Positions 37,201-47,970 of a stretch of 64,000 bases of DNA are shown in pieces. The notes below the pieces were generated by a model. It was not told the DNA's origin and searched no databases. It saw nothing but the letters and a program-made list of their open reading frames with translations. The stretch's first letter is position 1, and each line of letters opens with the position of its first letter. The translations under genes and the position numbers were made by a program. This DNA is from Sesamum alatum (taxonomy: Eukaryota > Streptophyta > Magnoliopsida > Lamiales > Pedaliaceae): assembly GCA_034509735.1 (NCBI GenBank), contig JACGWO010000011.1, positions 15,161,866-15,225,865 on the forward strand. The letters run 5' to 3'.

Positions 37201-39281
37201 ACTCTCAGCAGGCTTGGCCTTCTTCATGGATGTGGAACAGTTGTCAGGAATGGTATGCTGCTATTCTTTCTCGTTTAAATTTCCGTCGTTTTAATTCTAT
37301 TCCACATTCATGTAGGAAACTCTTACAAAATTCCAGATACATGCAAAGGCAGAAATGCTTACTTCTCTTGATTGTGGTGATATAGAAATATTAACGCTTA
37401 ACTTTGCGCTTTACAAAGTGTTCTTTCTATTTTTTGATAGTGTTTATCAACAAGTAGAAACTGTCTAGTACCATTGTTGGTCGGAATTCTTTTGCAAGGT
37501 TCGTGATAGCTGAAATTATACTTGCAGGTCAGTGTCGGCACGCTTCTTGCATTCACAATGGTGGCTATTTCGGTGCTGATATTGAGATACGTTCCCCCGG
37601 ATGAGGTTCCACTTCCACCGTCTTTTCAGGAAGCAATAGATTCAGTTTCAGCGCGGCACAGTATGAGCAACAGTCCTGGCGATGTCGATGTCGAGAACGC
37701 AAAAATCTACGGTATCACCGCAGACGAGAGAGCTCCAGCTTTAGTCAGCAAAGAGACAACTCTTGAATATCCTCTTATAGAGAAAGCAGCTGGACAGTTA
37801 AACTGTAAGTTTGCGCAGCTCTATAGCCGTTTCTGATTGGCATTTACTGAATAATGATTTTGTCGGTAGGTGAAAATTATGCGAGCGCTGTATGTAATAT
37901 CCATTAATATCTTCTGGCAGTAATTTTAGTAGCTTCATTCATTGTTACTGAGACGAAACATAACAGGTGAGGAGTCGAGTCATTGTTCTTAACATGATTG
38001 CTCGACTATGTGAACTTTTGAAATGAAACAATTGTATCGGAAATCCCATTTGTGTGTGACCTCTAAAGCTAGAGTATCTCATGAAATTATGAAACGTTAC
38101 GTGAATTTGATCACGTCCGGTATCTTCCCTCCACTGTTATTTTCTAGGTTTTGATGCTTCCTTGTATATTTGCAGTTCTCATGAGTGAAGGGAACCGACG
38201 GAAGATTGCTGGATGGTCGATCGCGGTTACGTGTATTGGTGTGTTTGTTCTAACTTCTGCGGCTTCAAGTTTGAGTCTCTACGGGTACTTATCTTTTCTT
38301 CTTAGCTGGGTTAAATGTAGGGATAATTACAGCAACGCACCCTGATTTTTGGATATATTATGGAAAAATTTCGCTAGCTTGCAAAATTACAGTGTCCCCA
38401 GTAGTAATATATCCAAACTTCAAGGAGTGCTATGAAAATATCCCTAAATTTTCAAATTTTTACGTCGGTGGATGCACATAGTATATGCTATATATTCTTC
38501 CCAAATTATCGTTTTTTCTAAATTGAATATTTCGATTCATACCAGCCCCCTTCGGTATACACTTGCTGGAGTCGGGGGTGTTCTCCTTTTGTCTGGTCTG
38601 GTATTGCTCACCTGGATAGATCAAGATGATGCAAGGCACAGGTTTGGGCACAGCGGAGGTATGCTGTCTCGGGTTCTAAACTTAACGTGGTTTAGCTCGT
38701 TTATTCGCTTGCTGACTACAATTTTCGTTCCAAGATGAGCTGTTTTGTAACCGGGGCATATCTTTATATGAGCCGTTGTTTCTTTTTCAGGTTTCATTTG
38801 CCCGTTTGTTCCACTGCTACCTATTTGCTGCGTTCTGATCAACGTCTACTTATTAATTAACCTCGGGTGAGTATTTCTACCGGTTTTAAGCTATCTGGTT
38901 AATAATGATATCCTTTCTACTTTGAATTTAGAGCACGGTTTGGTGAGTTTATAAGCTTTTTAAAATATCTTATAAGATACCGAAGAGGGCTGGTATGAAT
39001 CGAAATATTCAATTTAAGGAAGGAGCTTATTAAGATCGTCGAGAGCTTATAAGCTTCTCTTGAAAAAAAAAAAAAAAACAACAACTGAGCTTCCTTATCT
39101 AACATAACGGATCCGAACATGCAGTGGTGCTACTTGGACCCGAGTATCAATATGGCTTGCCATAGGAGCGCTCGTCTACATTTGCTATGGCCGCAGACAC
39201 AGCTCGTTGCAAGATGCCGTTTATGTCCCTGCAGCACACGTCGATGAAATCTATGAGAGCTCTTCCAACTCTCTGCCATAA
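34298..39281 (+). CDS. Cationic amino acid transporter, CAT2/CAT4-like
   Basis: Fourteen exons: 34298-34466, 34860-35061, 35346-35430, 35670-35810, 35898-36016, 36123-36219, 36304-36476, 36582-36648, 37094-37252, 37528-37804, 38176-38284, 38546-38658, 38791-38866, 39125-39281. They join in frame to 647 codons plus stop with GT..AG introns. The product is an APC-superfamily transporter with an amino-acid permease core, expected to move cationic and other amino acids across a membrane; CAT2-type members are tonoplast proteins. The N-terminus is soluble. The first helix has the conserved [11 protein letters not shown], and later come [15 protein letters not shown] and [16 protein letters not shown] hydrophilic linker (about 410-470) precedes the C-terminal helices, for about 14 membrane segments. 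The exact paralogue cannot be fixed by eye. A 40-nt inverted copy of the exon-12 acceptor lies in intron 13. Confidence 0.93.
38319..38455. mobile_element. Small MITE in CAT intron 11
   Basis: Within the intron between exons 11 and 12: left end tagggataattacagcaac, right end gaaaatatccctaaatttt. The middle has inverted words (gatatattatgg / gtaatatatcc). It lies upstream of the exon-12 acceptor and should be spliced out. Confidence 0.45.
38519..38558 (+). repeat. Inverted-repeat arm 1, spanning the exon-12 acceptor of the CAT gene
   Basis: A 40-nt segment covering the last 27 nt of intron 11 (including the AG at 38544-38545) and the first 13 nt of exon 12. Its reverse complement occurs at 38977-39016 with a single mismatch. 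Confidence 0.95.
38977..39016 (-). repeat. Inverted-repeat arm 2, inside CAT intron 13
   Basis: Reverse complement of 38519-38558, 39 of 40 identical. It lies in the intron between exons 13 and 14, inside a region with several cttataag-type short palindromes. The transcript could pair with the exon-12 acceptor and loop out exons 12 and 13. Confidence 0.95.
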
Positions 39282-40259
39282 CACAAACACTGATGCTGAG
39301 AGGCCGAAGAAGAGTCGTCTCGTTTTAGCAGCAAAATCCCAAGTCTAGCAGGCACTTCCGTTTGGCTCGTCCGGAGGTCAGATTGCCTGGACGAAGACTA
39401 TAGAGCATTGTGTGTTTTTAAGATGTCAGAAACACAGCGAAACTGTGATGAACTATGATGTCTTTATTGTAATATATAGTAGTACTTTTGGCCCAGTTTT
39501 AGTTATAGCTAGACAGACAGTAGAAAGCAGATGAAAAAGCATAGTAGTCTTTGTATATATATGGATGGATGGTTTTCTTTTGGTATCATCTCTCATTTCT
39601 TGAATCTGCCCTTCATTTGGGACTTGTATCAAACATTTGTAAATAGTGTGAAATTGTTATTGGATTATTTCAGGCCAACCATTTGGACAAGTTGGTTTTT
39701 TGTACATAGTTGTTTGACGTCGTGTGTTAAATTCATGCTACATTCACTGTTTAATGAACGGATGTATGAATGATTGACTAAATATGAATTTTAATTCTTT
39801 TTTTGTTTTTGCATATATAAGCAAATTCGGTGACTAAAAGTGGGATATATTTATTAGATGAAACAGATGTTAGGGGTGTTAGATATAATTTTTCAAACTA
39901 CAAAAAATTTATGTATAATTACATTAAACTTCATAAGAGAGCAACGTAATTATCCCTTTTTAATAAGTGGAGTATTTGTTAATGATTTTTGCTAAGTTCA
40001 TTTAGTGTATTCAACACTGGGTGTAGTGTCTATATTTGCAATAAATATACTTATCTCGTAATTTGTTAAATTCATGTTACATTTGGTAATTTGTACCATT
40101 TATGTATTAAATAATTATTCTGTGTATTCGACATTGAGTGTAGCATTTGAAAAACTCAATGAGATCTATTTGATTTTAATTTTATTAGAGGTGTATATAG
40201 GTTACACAGTTTTTGAAATATATTTTACGAAATAAAATTGGAATATCGATGTAACATGA
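39282..40259. other. CAT 3' flank and gene-free stretch
   Basis: 39282-39700 is the likely 3' untranslated region. After that there is no gene. 39880-39955 is a half-MITE (ttttcaaactacaaaaaattt, catcagggta-style end). Confidence 0.4.
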
Positions 40260-40268
40260 TAAATTTTA

Positions 40269-41054
40269 GGATTAAATGCAGTCATCACCCCTAAAATATT
40301 CACCCTACATAAATTACTTTCTAAAGTATTAAAATTTTCGAACTCCCCGACTTTCTAACTCCTTTACTTTTTAAGTTTAAAAAGTCCATTTTACCGTTAT
40401 AAAAAATTGCTTTATGAAAAAAAAATTTAAAGGGATTTCTAAAATACTAAAATCACATTTATCGAAATTCTGTCTAATTCTAGTTTCACTCTTTTATCGA
40501 ACCCTTTTTTATTTTTATAATTCTAAAGTACTTTGAGCTCATTTTATTTTAATTTCACTTGTTTGTCAAACTAAATTAAAAATAAATTTATACATGCATA
40601 TATATATATATATTTATTTATTTAAACAAATATATAATTAATAAAATTGAAAGGGTTGATGAATTAATAAAAAATATAAAATTAATATATATTTATAATA
40701 TATATGATCATTATATTAATGTATATATATATATATAAATTTATTTTTCACTTGCATGGTTTGACAAATAAGTGAAATTAAAATAAAATGACCTCAAATA
40801 CTTTAGAATTATAAAAATAAAAAGAGCTCGATGAACAAGTGAAACTAGAATTAGACAAAGTTTTACAAAGAATGGTTTTGGTATTTTTAAAATCTTTATT
40901 CTTTTTTAAAAAGCAAATTTTATTAAGGGTAAAATGGAAATTTTAAATTTAAAAATTAAAAGAGTTGGAAGGGTATAATTTTTTTAAAGGTTTTAATACT
41001 TTAGGGGTAATTGATGTGGATAGATACTTTAGGGGCGACAACTGTATTTAACCC
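40269..41054. mobile_element. Mutator-like MITE with long TIRs, copy 2 (perfect 9-bp TSD)
   Basis: It starts ggattaaatgcagtcatcac and ends ctgtatttaaccc, inverted to each other, with arms of about 300 bp as in copy 1 (27599-28380). The 9-mer TAAATTTTA is directly repeated at 40260-40268 and 41055-41063, a duplication length typical of Mutator-like elements. There is no transposase ORF, so it is non-autonomous. It lies about 280 bp upstream of the VAR3 start codon. Confidence 0.85.
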
Positions 41055-41339
41055 TAAATTTTATTATCTGAGCTAAATATAAATTGAAAACCTGATTAAA
41101 ATTGTGAACTGAAGGAAAATATTATACATATGATTCGAGTTTAGCCTATAAGCGTGTTGGAACCGCTGTGAAGTTCTAAGTGTGATTGACGATTTTACCT
41201 GTGACAATAACTTGCGATAGAAGCGTGTTAGATGATCGGAAAGGCTAAACCCTTGTAAAATCGTGTTAACTCCCCCAGCTAAACGCTACAAAATTTTCTC
41301 TACTGCTAAAACAGGCCGACCCACCGTCCCTCTGCCGGA

Positions 41340-44300
41340 ATGGGCGGCGCAGCCAGGCTCATGACCCTCCTAAGGGTCCCCTTTCCGCCTCTCCGCCCGT
41401 CGCTCTTCCTTCTACGCCGCCGCCTATCCGTTCTTTCTTCCTCGGCCGTCCGCGTCCTCACGTTGTCCTCCCTTCCCAAGACGAAATCCCATGCTCCTCA
41501 ATCAGTCAACTATTTCCACTCTCAACCCAGTAATAATGCATACTTACTTCACTCTTCCGCCGTTCAGAATCAACAGCAGCACGACCATCCGTGGCCTGAA
41601 TGGAGACATTTTCTCCAAATTTTGTCAAATGGGCAGGGATTACATGTCCCTGCGGACAACGGGATTCTCCCTGAGGACGCGTTCGTAGTGTATGAGGAAT
41701 TGCCTGATGATTTTGTACGCTCTGCCGCTTCGTGCCTAGCGTTCGCTAGGGCCGGGCCGAATCTTCTGAGGTTTGAATTCTTTTCATTTGCGTTCTGAGT
41801 TTTAAGAGAAAAATGCAATGATCAAGCTGCTCGCTTTCTGTTTAGTACCTTGCTGTGGAGGCGTTGCACTCTAAGTAGTTTTTTGTTTTGATTGGTTACC
41901 TGTTCTTGAACTTTGTTTTACATGTTTAATGCAATTTTCTGGGGGGAACAATTTTCAGGTATCGATGGTTCCTGTACTTAGCAAATGTAATTCTTTGCTG
42001 CCATTATTGGTTTTTTCTCCTGTTTCAATCAGTTATTTATTTCTAGTTATGTGAAAGCAACTAAAGTTGAATACTTTGTGCGATGGTATTGTAAGTTCAT
42101 TGTGATTCAAGGTAATAGGATCTTTGTCTTGAAAGGTTTCGCCTTTTACTCCACTTGTTATTCCAATGTATAGTTGTATACATGTTCGGGAATTTGGGAT
42201 GTGAGTTTTTATGTTCGAGTGCGAAGGTGCTGAAATGCTGCTTAAACTAACGACCTCATGCTTAAAACAGCTGCTCCTTTCTACTGTAAAATATGGCTTG
42301 TGGTTTACTACCGATGTATATTTTGACTTTAGCTTCCTTTCTAGAAAGATATAACGGCCTTAGTGTCATATCTGCCCATTGAGGCAAGTTTGATATGTGT
42401 TTTTGAATCAGATTGCTTTCAAGGAGGGACATTGAAGCAGTTGTATCGAATGGAACCCCCTTTTTGTTTAAAAGTGCACTAGAAACTGCAAGGAGGATGA
42501 GGGCGTTTTTGGAAACTGATGGAGACACTGTACGTAAAATGAAGCTTTCCTACTTTTATGTTGATATTGCTGAATCACTTTGGTAATGAACTAATTTTAG
42601 GGGTATCAAACACCAATTATAATTTTGACAAACTATTAATATACTCCGATGACTCCACTGAGATTAAGTTTCTAAGACTTGTTGATTTTCTGAGGAATTC
42701 CTTGCAACCCTCTTTTTACAGAACTTACTGTTCCCCCCTACTTTGAGCACCTCTGGGAGACTCTTATTGTTCGGTTAGAAGTATTTTGGATTAAATTCTT
42801 CTGAGTTTATTTATTCTCAGGCACAGAAAAGTTAACTGGTGGGGAAGTTCTTATAAGATACTTTGTCCACGTCTTTTGTGTTTAATGATGATAGAAAAAA
42901 AATGTAATATATAATGATAACATTAACATCTTGTTTGACTGCAAAGTAAAAACAGAGCATTCAGTTAGGGTGTTTGACTTGAACTGATTACATATGTACT
43001 GAAATATTAGGATCACACTACCATTACGGAGAGCTTAGCATCAAAATTTTGTCCAATAGGCTAAATCTGAATTCCGTTGTTGTTGTTGTTGCCTTTGCTT
43101 TTCCTTCCCTTTTCTCTTCTTTGGGGTGGAGGGTGATCAAATGCTTAATAAAAGTTCTAGATGAAGATTAATAAATTTTGATACCTTGCATCTCATATGA
43201 TCAACCTGCAATTCCAACCTGGCTGTAATAGCGTTTTCTGTTACACATTGCAACTTCAAGGTCAAATCTTGAACATTTCTGGAAGTATCTTGTCCATTCA
43301 ACTTCAGGGGCTTCATGCGAAAAGCTGGCTCCACACGGATTATGAAAACTATAACTGTACTAGCTTGATGAAAATAATACTTTGAATTCACATTAAGAAG
43401 TTCTGTGTGGTTAATACAATTTTATTCAAAATTAGTTTGCCAGAGCAAACAGGGGACTATGTTCTACTAATTTATTAACTAATATTTACAAGCCAAAAGG
43501 TCAGTAACTGAGTATGTACTTCTCTTGACGGACTTCAACAAATTGTTAATTCCAATTGATCTGGCAGTCTGTTTATGTTCATGCATACGTACAATTTAAT
43601 TCGTATGACATGTGAAATTGCAACACAAGTCGCAGCCTGTTCCTTTCTATTCTATGAAATCATTACTGTTTTTCGATTTCAGGTCTCAGAATTTGATAAA
43701 GCAAATACAGTCGATCTTATGAAATATATACTAAGCTACGCAAGCAATCCAACTGTTTCTTCTGAAAGAAATGGGCTGTGTAGTAGGGAACTTGTTAACT
43801 CATCAATTCGGAATCTATTGCACGAGTTGGGCACTGTAAGCTGCGGAGCTCCCACAAGTTATGTGCTTGCCTCAGATCATGAGTTGTCAGGTAGACAAAG
43901 AATAACCCCCAGACCTCTTGGACGGAATATTGAAATGAAGAGAGGCGACTGGATATGCTCAAAGTATGTCTTTCTTTATTCAACCCATATTACTATTTTA
44001 TTTTGTGCTTAACTTTGAGCAGATTTTCCAATATGATGTGCATAAAGATAGAAGGAAAATTTTGTGGCCGGTACTCACAGGCTAAATGAAGGTTGTGGCT
44101 CCAAATATAAATGCATTCTCCAGTTCCCAGAGGAAGTGAAACCACCTTTTCAAAAAGAAAAAGGAAAAAAGAACATAGCAATAATTCCCCTATGGAAACG
44201 TTCTTTAATCTTCCTCTGCCATGAAAAACAAAATTCGGGTATTAAAAGTTTGTCCACCTGTAGTCCAAGGATACTTGAATCCAGAGTTGGTTATTCTAGT

Positions 44301-45805
44301 TCATGTTTGCTTACTGTTGGATTTTCCAGAAATTCTCGGTGGATCTGCCACTTATCCACTACTTTCGTTTCAAATTATCTACATTGAGCAGGTGCAATTT
44401 TATGAACTTTGCAAGAAACATGAAATGCCTCGAATGTGAGGAACCCAGACCAAAGAAACAGCTAACTGGTGGGGAGTGGGAATGTCCTCAGTAAGCGATT
44501 TTTATAACCTCACATGCTTAATTTATAACAGACCAAAAACCTAGTGATTCGAATGATGCAGTGACATTTAATATTCCTTGTTGCAGATGCAATTTCGTTA
44601 ACTACGGAAGGAACTCGGTTTGCTTAAGATGTGACTGCAGACGACCTGGTGCACCATTATTTAATACCATGAACTCTAGATCTGGTTTGCGGAATGAAGA
44701 GAAGGCACAACACTCTTTTATTAGAATTTCCCTACTGAATAATGTAGCAGATACTAATAATGCCTCTGCCATTGAAGGTTTTCCTGAAATCATGCCTCAA
44801 CAGAGGAGAGATCGAACCTTGGAGATGGATGATGGGAATAAGGTACAAATAGGACTCCATGGAACTGCCTCATCAGATGTCAGGAATAAAAACACCACAA
44901 GCAGCGACTCACAGAGTTTAGGTGAGAATTTTCAGTTTCTGAGAAATTCGGCAAGTCAGATAGATACCCAGAAAAAGGGAAGAGAGCAAGCTGAAACACC
45001 AGAAAGATGGTTCAAGAGGATGATGGAACTGCATGACGCCAAAGATCTGCCAACTGCCATTTCAGACAAGGACTTCCCTCAGATGATGCCAATGCACAAG
45101 GAAGAAAACCGGTTTGTGGTGACAAAGAATGAAGATCATCATTCAGGAACTTCTCCCAAGTATAGAAGACAGGCAGCCATGGATCAGCCAACTGATACAA
45201 ATTTTGTCCCCTTCGTCCCATTCCCTCCTGGCTACTTTGCTAGAAAGGGTACTGACCAGCCAAGTGGCCCAGAGGCACCGGTCACTTCCAGTGAAACAAC
45301 AGCTGATACCAAGAGGTTGAATGATGCAACACACAGAATGTCTGATGCAAGTACCATACAGACAAAAAGCAGTGAACCAATGTGGTCAGTAAGTTCAAAA
45401 TTTTCTCCGGAGACTGTGGCTGATATGAATACTGGCCCCAGTGTAGTTAACCAACCAACGAACTCAGCAAATTCACACTTCTCCGGTGAGAATATTACAA
45501 GTAGTTGGACAGGAAACAGCTTGGAGGGGTCGGCTGTGAAGGAACCTGATCCTCTGGACATGTCAGAAGAGGCCAAAGCCGAAAGGTGGTTCAAACGTGT
45601 AGCACAGATAAAGGATATCTCTGAGCTGAGCCAGATCCCAGATGAAGATTTCCCATCAATAATGCCAATGCGCAAGGGTGTAAACAGGTTTGTCGTGAGC
45701 AAGAGGAAGACGCCCCTTGAGAGGCGGCTAACGTCCCAACAGCATAGGAGAAACCTTCCGATTGTGAGTAGTGTTCCTCTGAAGAAGGAAAATGACAATA
45801 GCTAG
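41340..45805 (+). CDS. VAR3: VAR3/OZ1-like RanBP2-type zinc-finger protein, chloroplast
   Basis: Five exons: 41340-41770, 42412-42529, 43683-43963, 44392-44490, 44587-45805; 715 codons plus stop, all GT..AG and in phase. The family (VAR3, also called OZ1) works in plastids and is needed for RNA editing and chloroplast development. The N-terminus is rich in Arg, Leu and Ser and lacks acidic residues, as in a transit peptide. Two RanBP2-type C4 fingers are visible: C275, C278, C289, C292 and C308, C311, C322, C325. The C-terminal half has two copies of an unnamed repeat, about 448-492 and 641-685, each with RWFKR, DFP..MPM and NRFVV. The exon-4/5 arrangement suggests finger duplication. The start codon was chosen as the first ATG of the long open exon 1 that gives the transit-like N-terminus. 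Confidence 0.9.
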
Positions 45806-46377
45806 AGAATTGAACCATAATCATCTCAGGAAGTGTTGCAAATTTTGATCTTCGTTTTCTTTTCTTTTCTTTTTTCTTTTGGGTTGCGAAAATGAGTGAA
45901 ATGTTGTCTTAACTTATATGATGAAGAACTATAGGAAAATCCCACTTGTTCTAAGTAGATTTAGTTGCATCTCTGAAGTCTTGATTCTTGATTATGGATA
46001 GCCAACAATACGGTAATTCGATCAATATATCAAATACGATTAAAAATTATAAAATAAATTATAATAAATTAACATAAGTGAGACAAATATTGATAAATTT
46101 GATGAAATTTGAACTTATTGATGGTTTATTCTCACTTTCACTTCCTTACTTTTGTTATTTTAGAAATTTATGCCTTGAAGTTAAGATTAAATTGAGAAAT
46201 AATCTACGCCAAGGTCCAATGGTCAGCATGGGCTGGTCCGTGAAAATTGAAAACCACGTTGATGATTGGACCAGGCCTAAGCACCCAAATTCATTTCCTA
46301 TGGGCCTACTGATAGCCCAATCCAACTTAATACTGGGCTCAGCTCCTCGTTTAAATTCCTGTTTTGCCCTTGTCGTG

Positions 46378-46387
46378 TTTATATAAA
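46378..46387 (+). promoter_or_regulatory. TATA box of the At4g18490-like gene
   Basis: tttatataaa lies about 80 bp upstream of a candidate leader donor at 46467. Just upstream are several GGGCC/TGGGCT words (46215-46340: gggctggtcc, tgggcctac, actgggctc), which resemble plant site-II promoter elements. It lies in a short, 0.6-kb interval after VAR3. Confidence 0.6.
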
Positions 46388-46464
46388 CCCCCTGCAATTC
46401 AAAATACTTTTAGCGCGTTTCTCTCTCCCGGGAACTTTCCTGCTGCTTCAACCGCTCCGAATCA

Positions 46465-46466
<2 letters not shown>

Positions 46467-46520
<54 letters not shown>

Positions 46521-47941
46521 ATATATATGATTATGCACGTACTGATCCAGTCTTGGTGAGTGTATTAATTTTGACTACCAGTTGAAACAATTGTGCGATT
46601 TCACTCGATAATAGTTTTATCTTCAAACAAATGATAATTTCTGTTACAATTGACGAATCGGAGGATTTTGCGTGCGGTGTGAGAATAAAATTTTACACAA
46701 AAGTGCGAGGCTCATTGAAAATTTGACCTTTTAGTGGGTATATCTGATCTGCTGTGTTGGTTTTGCTTCTTGTTGTTAATATTCTGGTTATAATTTCGTC
46801 CAACCGTCTCGAATCCGTTTAAATGTCGTATGGTTTAGTTTCTTATTCTTCTTTTGTGCCGAAGCTAATACATAGCTTTTATGGAAATTGATGGTTGGAG
46901 CTCATTCGTGGATGTGGTGATTTCTTATTATGCAGTAGTTTCTGATTTTCTGCCGTTTCAGAGTTCTCTGTTTTACTTGGTAAATTGGACAGATGATTTC
47001 CACAAAATTTCTGGAATATAATGAGTTGAATGAAGGAGATTTGAGAATTTTCTTTGCTGCTTCCTCATCTTGGAAGCAGTTTATAGTGCCAGTGTCTATG
47101 AGATGAGGAAGCCGTTTGTAGTGCCAGTGTCTATGAGACTATGCACCTTTGGATGAACGCTAACTGTGGGATAACTATTTGTCTATTTGGCTAAGGCTTC
47201 AAGAGCCGATTCCTGTTTACTGCTTGGTAACAAACAAGTACATAGCAAATACTGTTGCTTCTCATGACTCAGGAATTCTGTTAACTGTTGAACTACTTAC
47301 TACATTTCTTCCCCAAGCTCTAGGATTAGATGTTCTGCAAAACCGAAGTATGGGGAATAAATCCAGATTGATCAGTAGAAGCCTGGGACATGGAGTTTGG
47401 GGGAGGTTACATGAACTGGAGGCTGAGGTTCATGGTGATGCTTACACTCCCTTTTTATGATTACTGGGACTTTCAGTGACCTGTCTCATCAGTTGAGTGC
47501 TCCTGTCTATTCCATTATGCTGGTATAGAATAATGAACTGGTCCATGGATGCTCATTAGCCTTCATTCACTGAGTGAGAAGTTCCAATGTTGTCTGAAAT
47601 CTTTCCTCCATTGCTTCTCTTTCGATTATGTGTGAAACATCAGTGTTGTCCATTTTTGGACCTTTTGTAACTGCTTCAGATTTAAGGGTTATATTGAGAT
47701 TTATTCTTTCCAAACTAGAGTGCATCATGTCAGAAATGGTGAATTATTTGCGAGAGAACAGAATACAGTCAGTAATTATATCATATTGTTTATAATCTTT
47801 TTGGCCGATCAATGCTGAACTTTTTTGCTGTAAAAACTACATGACCTCCAATCTGATGGATTTCTGTGACTTCTTCAAGTTATGAAACTTTTCATTGTCC
47901 TCTATTATTTCACTTTCAAACTGAATGCTCATTTCTTGCAG
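46467..47941 (+). other. Probable 5'-leader intron of the At4g18490-like gene
   Basis: A donor aatcaag|gt at 46467 starts a (TC)n, (TATC)n, (TA)n microsatellite (46468-46529). An acceptor ttgcag at 47936-47941 precedes the ATG by 29 nt. The interior is gene-free; the 93-codon frame at 47179-47460 has no recognised domain. Two copies of 'gtagtgccagtgtctatgag' occur in tandem at about 47074-47143. Splicing is inferred, not shown. Confidence 0.5.
46468..46529 (+). repeat. (TC)n-(TATC)n-(TA)n compound microsatellite
   Basis: Begins exactly at the candidate leader-intron donor of the At4g18490-like gene; a length-variable tract there could affect leader splicing. Confidence 0.9.
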
Positions 47942-47970
47942 AACAGAAAGCATCATAACTGCAGAGTGAG

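Noticed and set aside
45232..45798. 188-codon minus frame inside VAR3
   Set aside because: Antisense of the last VAR3 exon; no domain and the sense strand is clearly coding.
47179..47460. 93-codon frame in the leader intron
   Set aside because: No family recognised; sits between inferred splice sites and lacks coding context.
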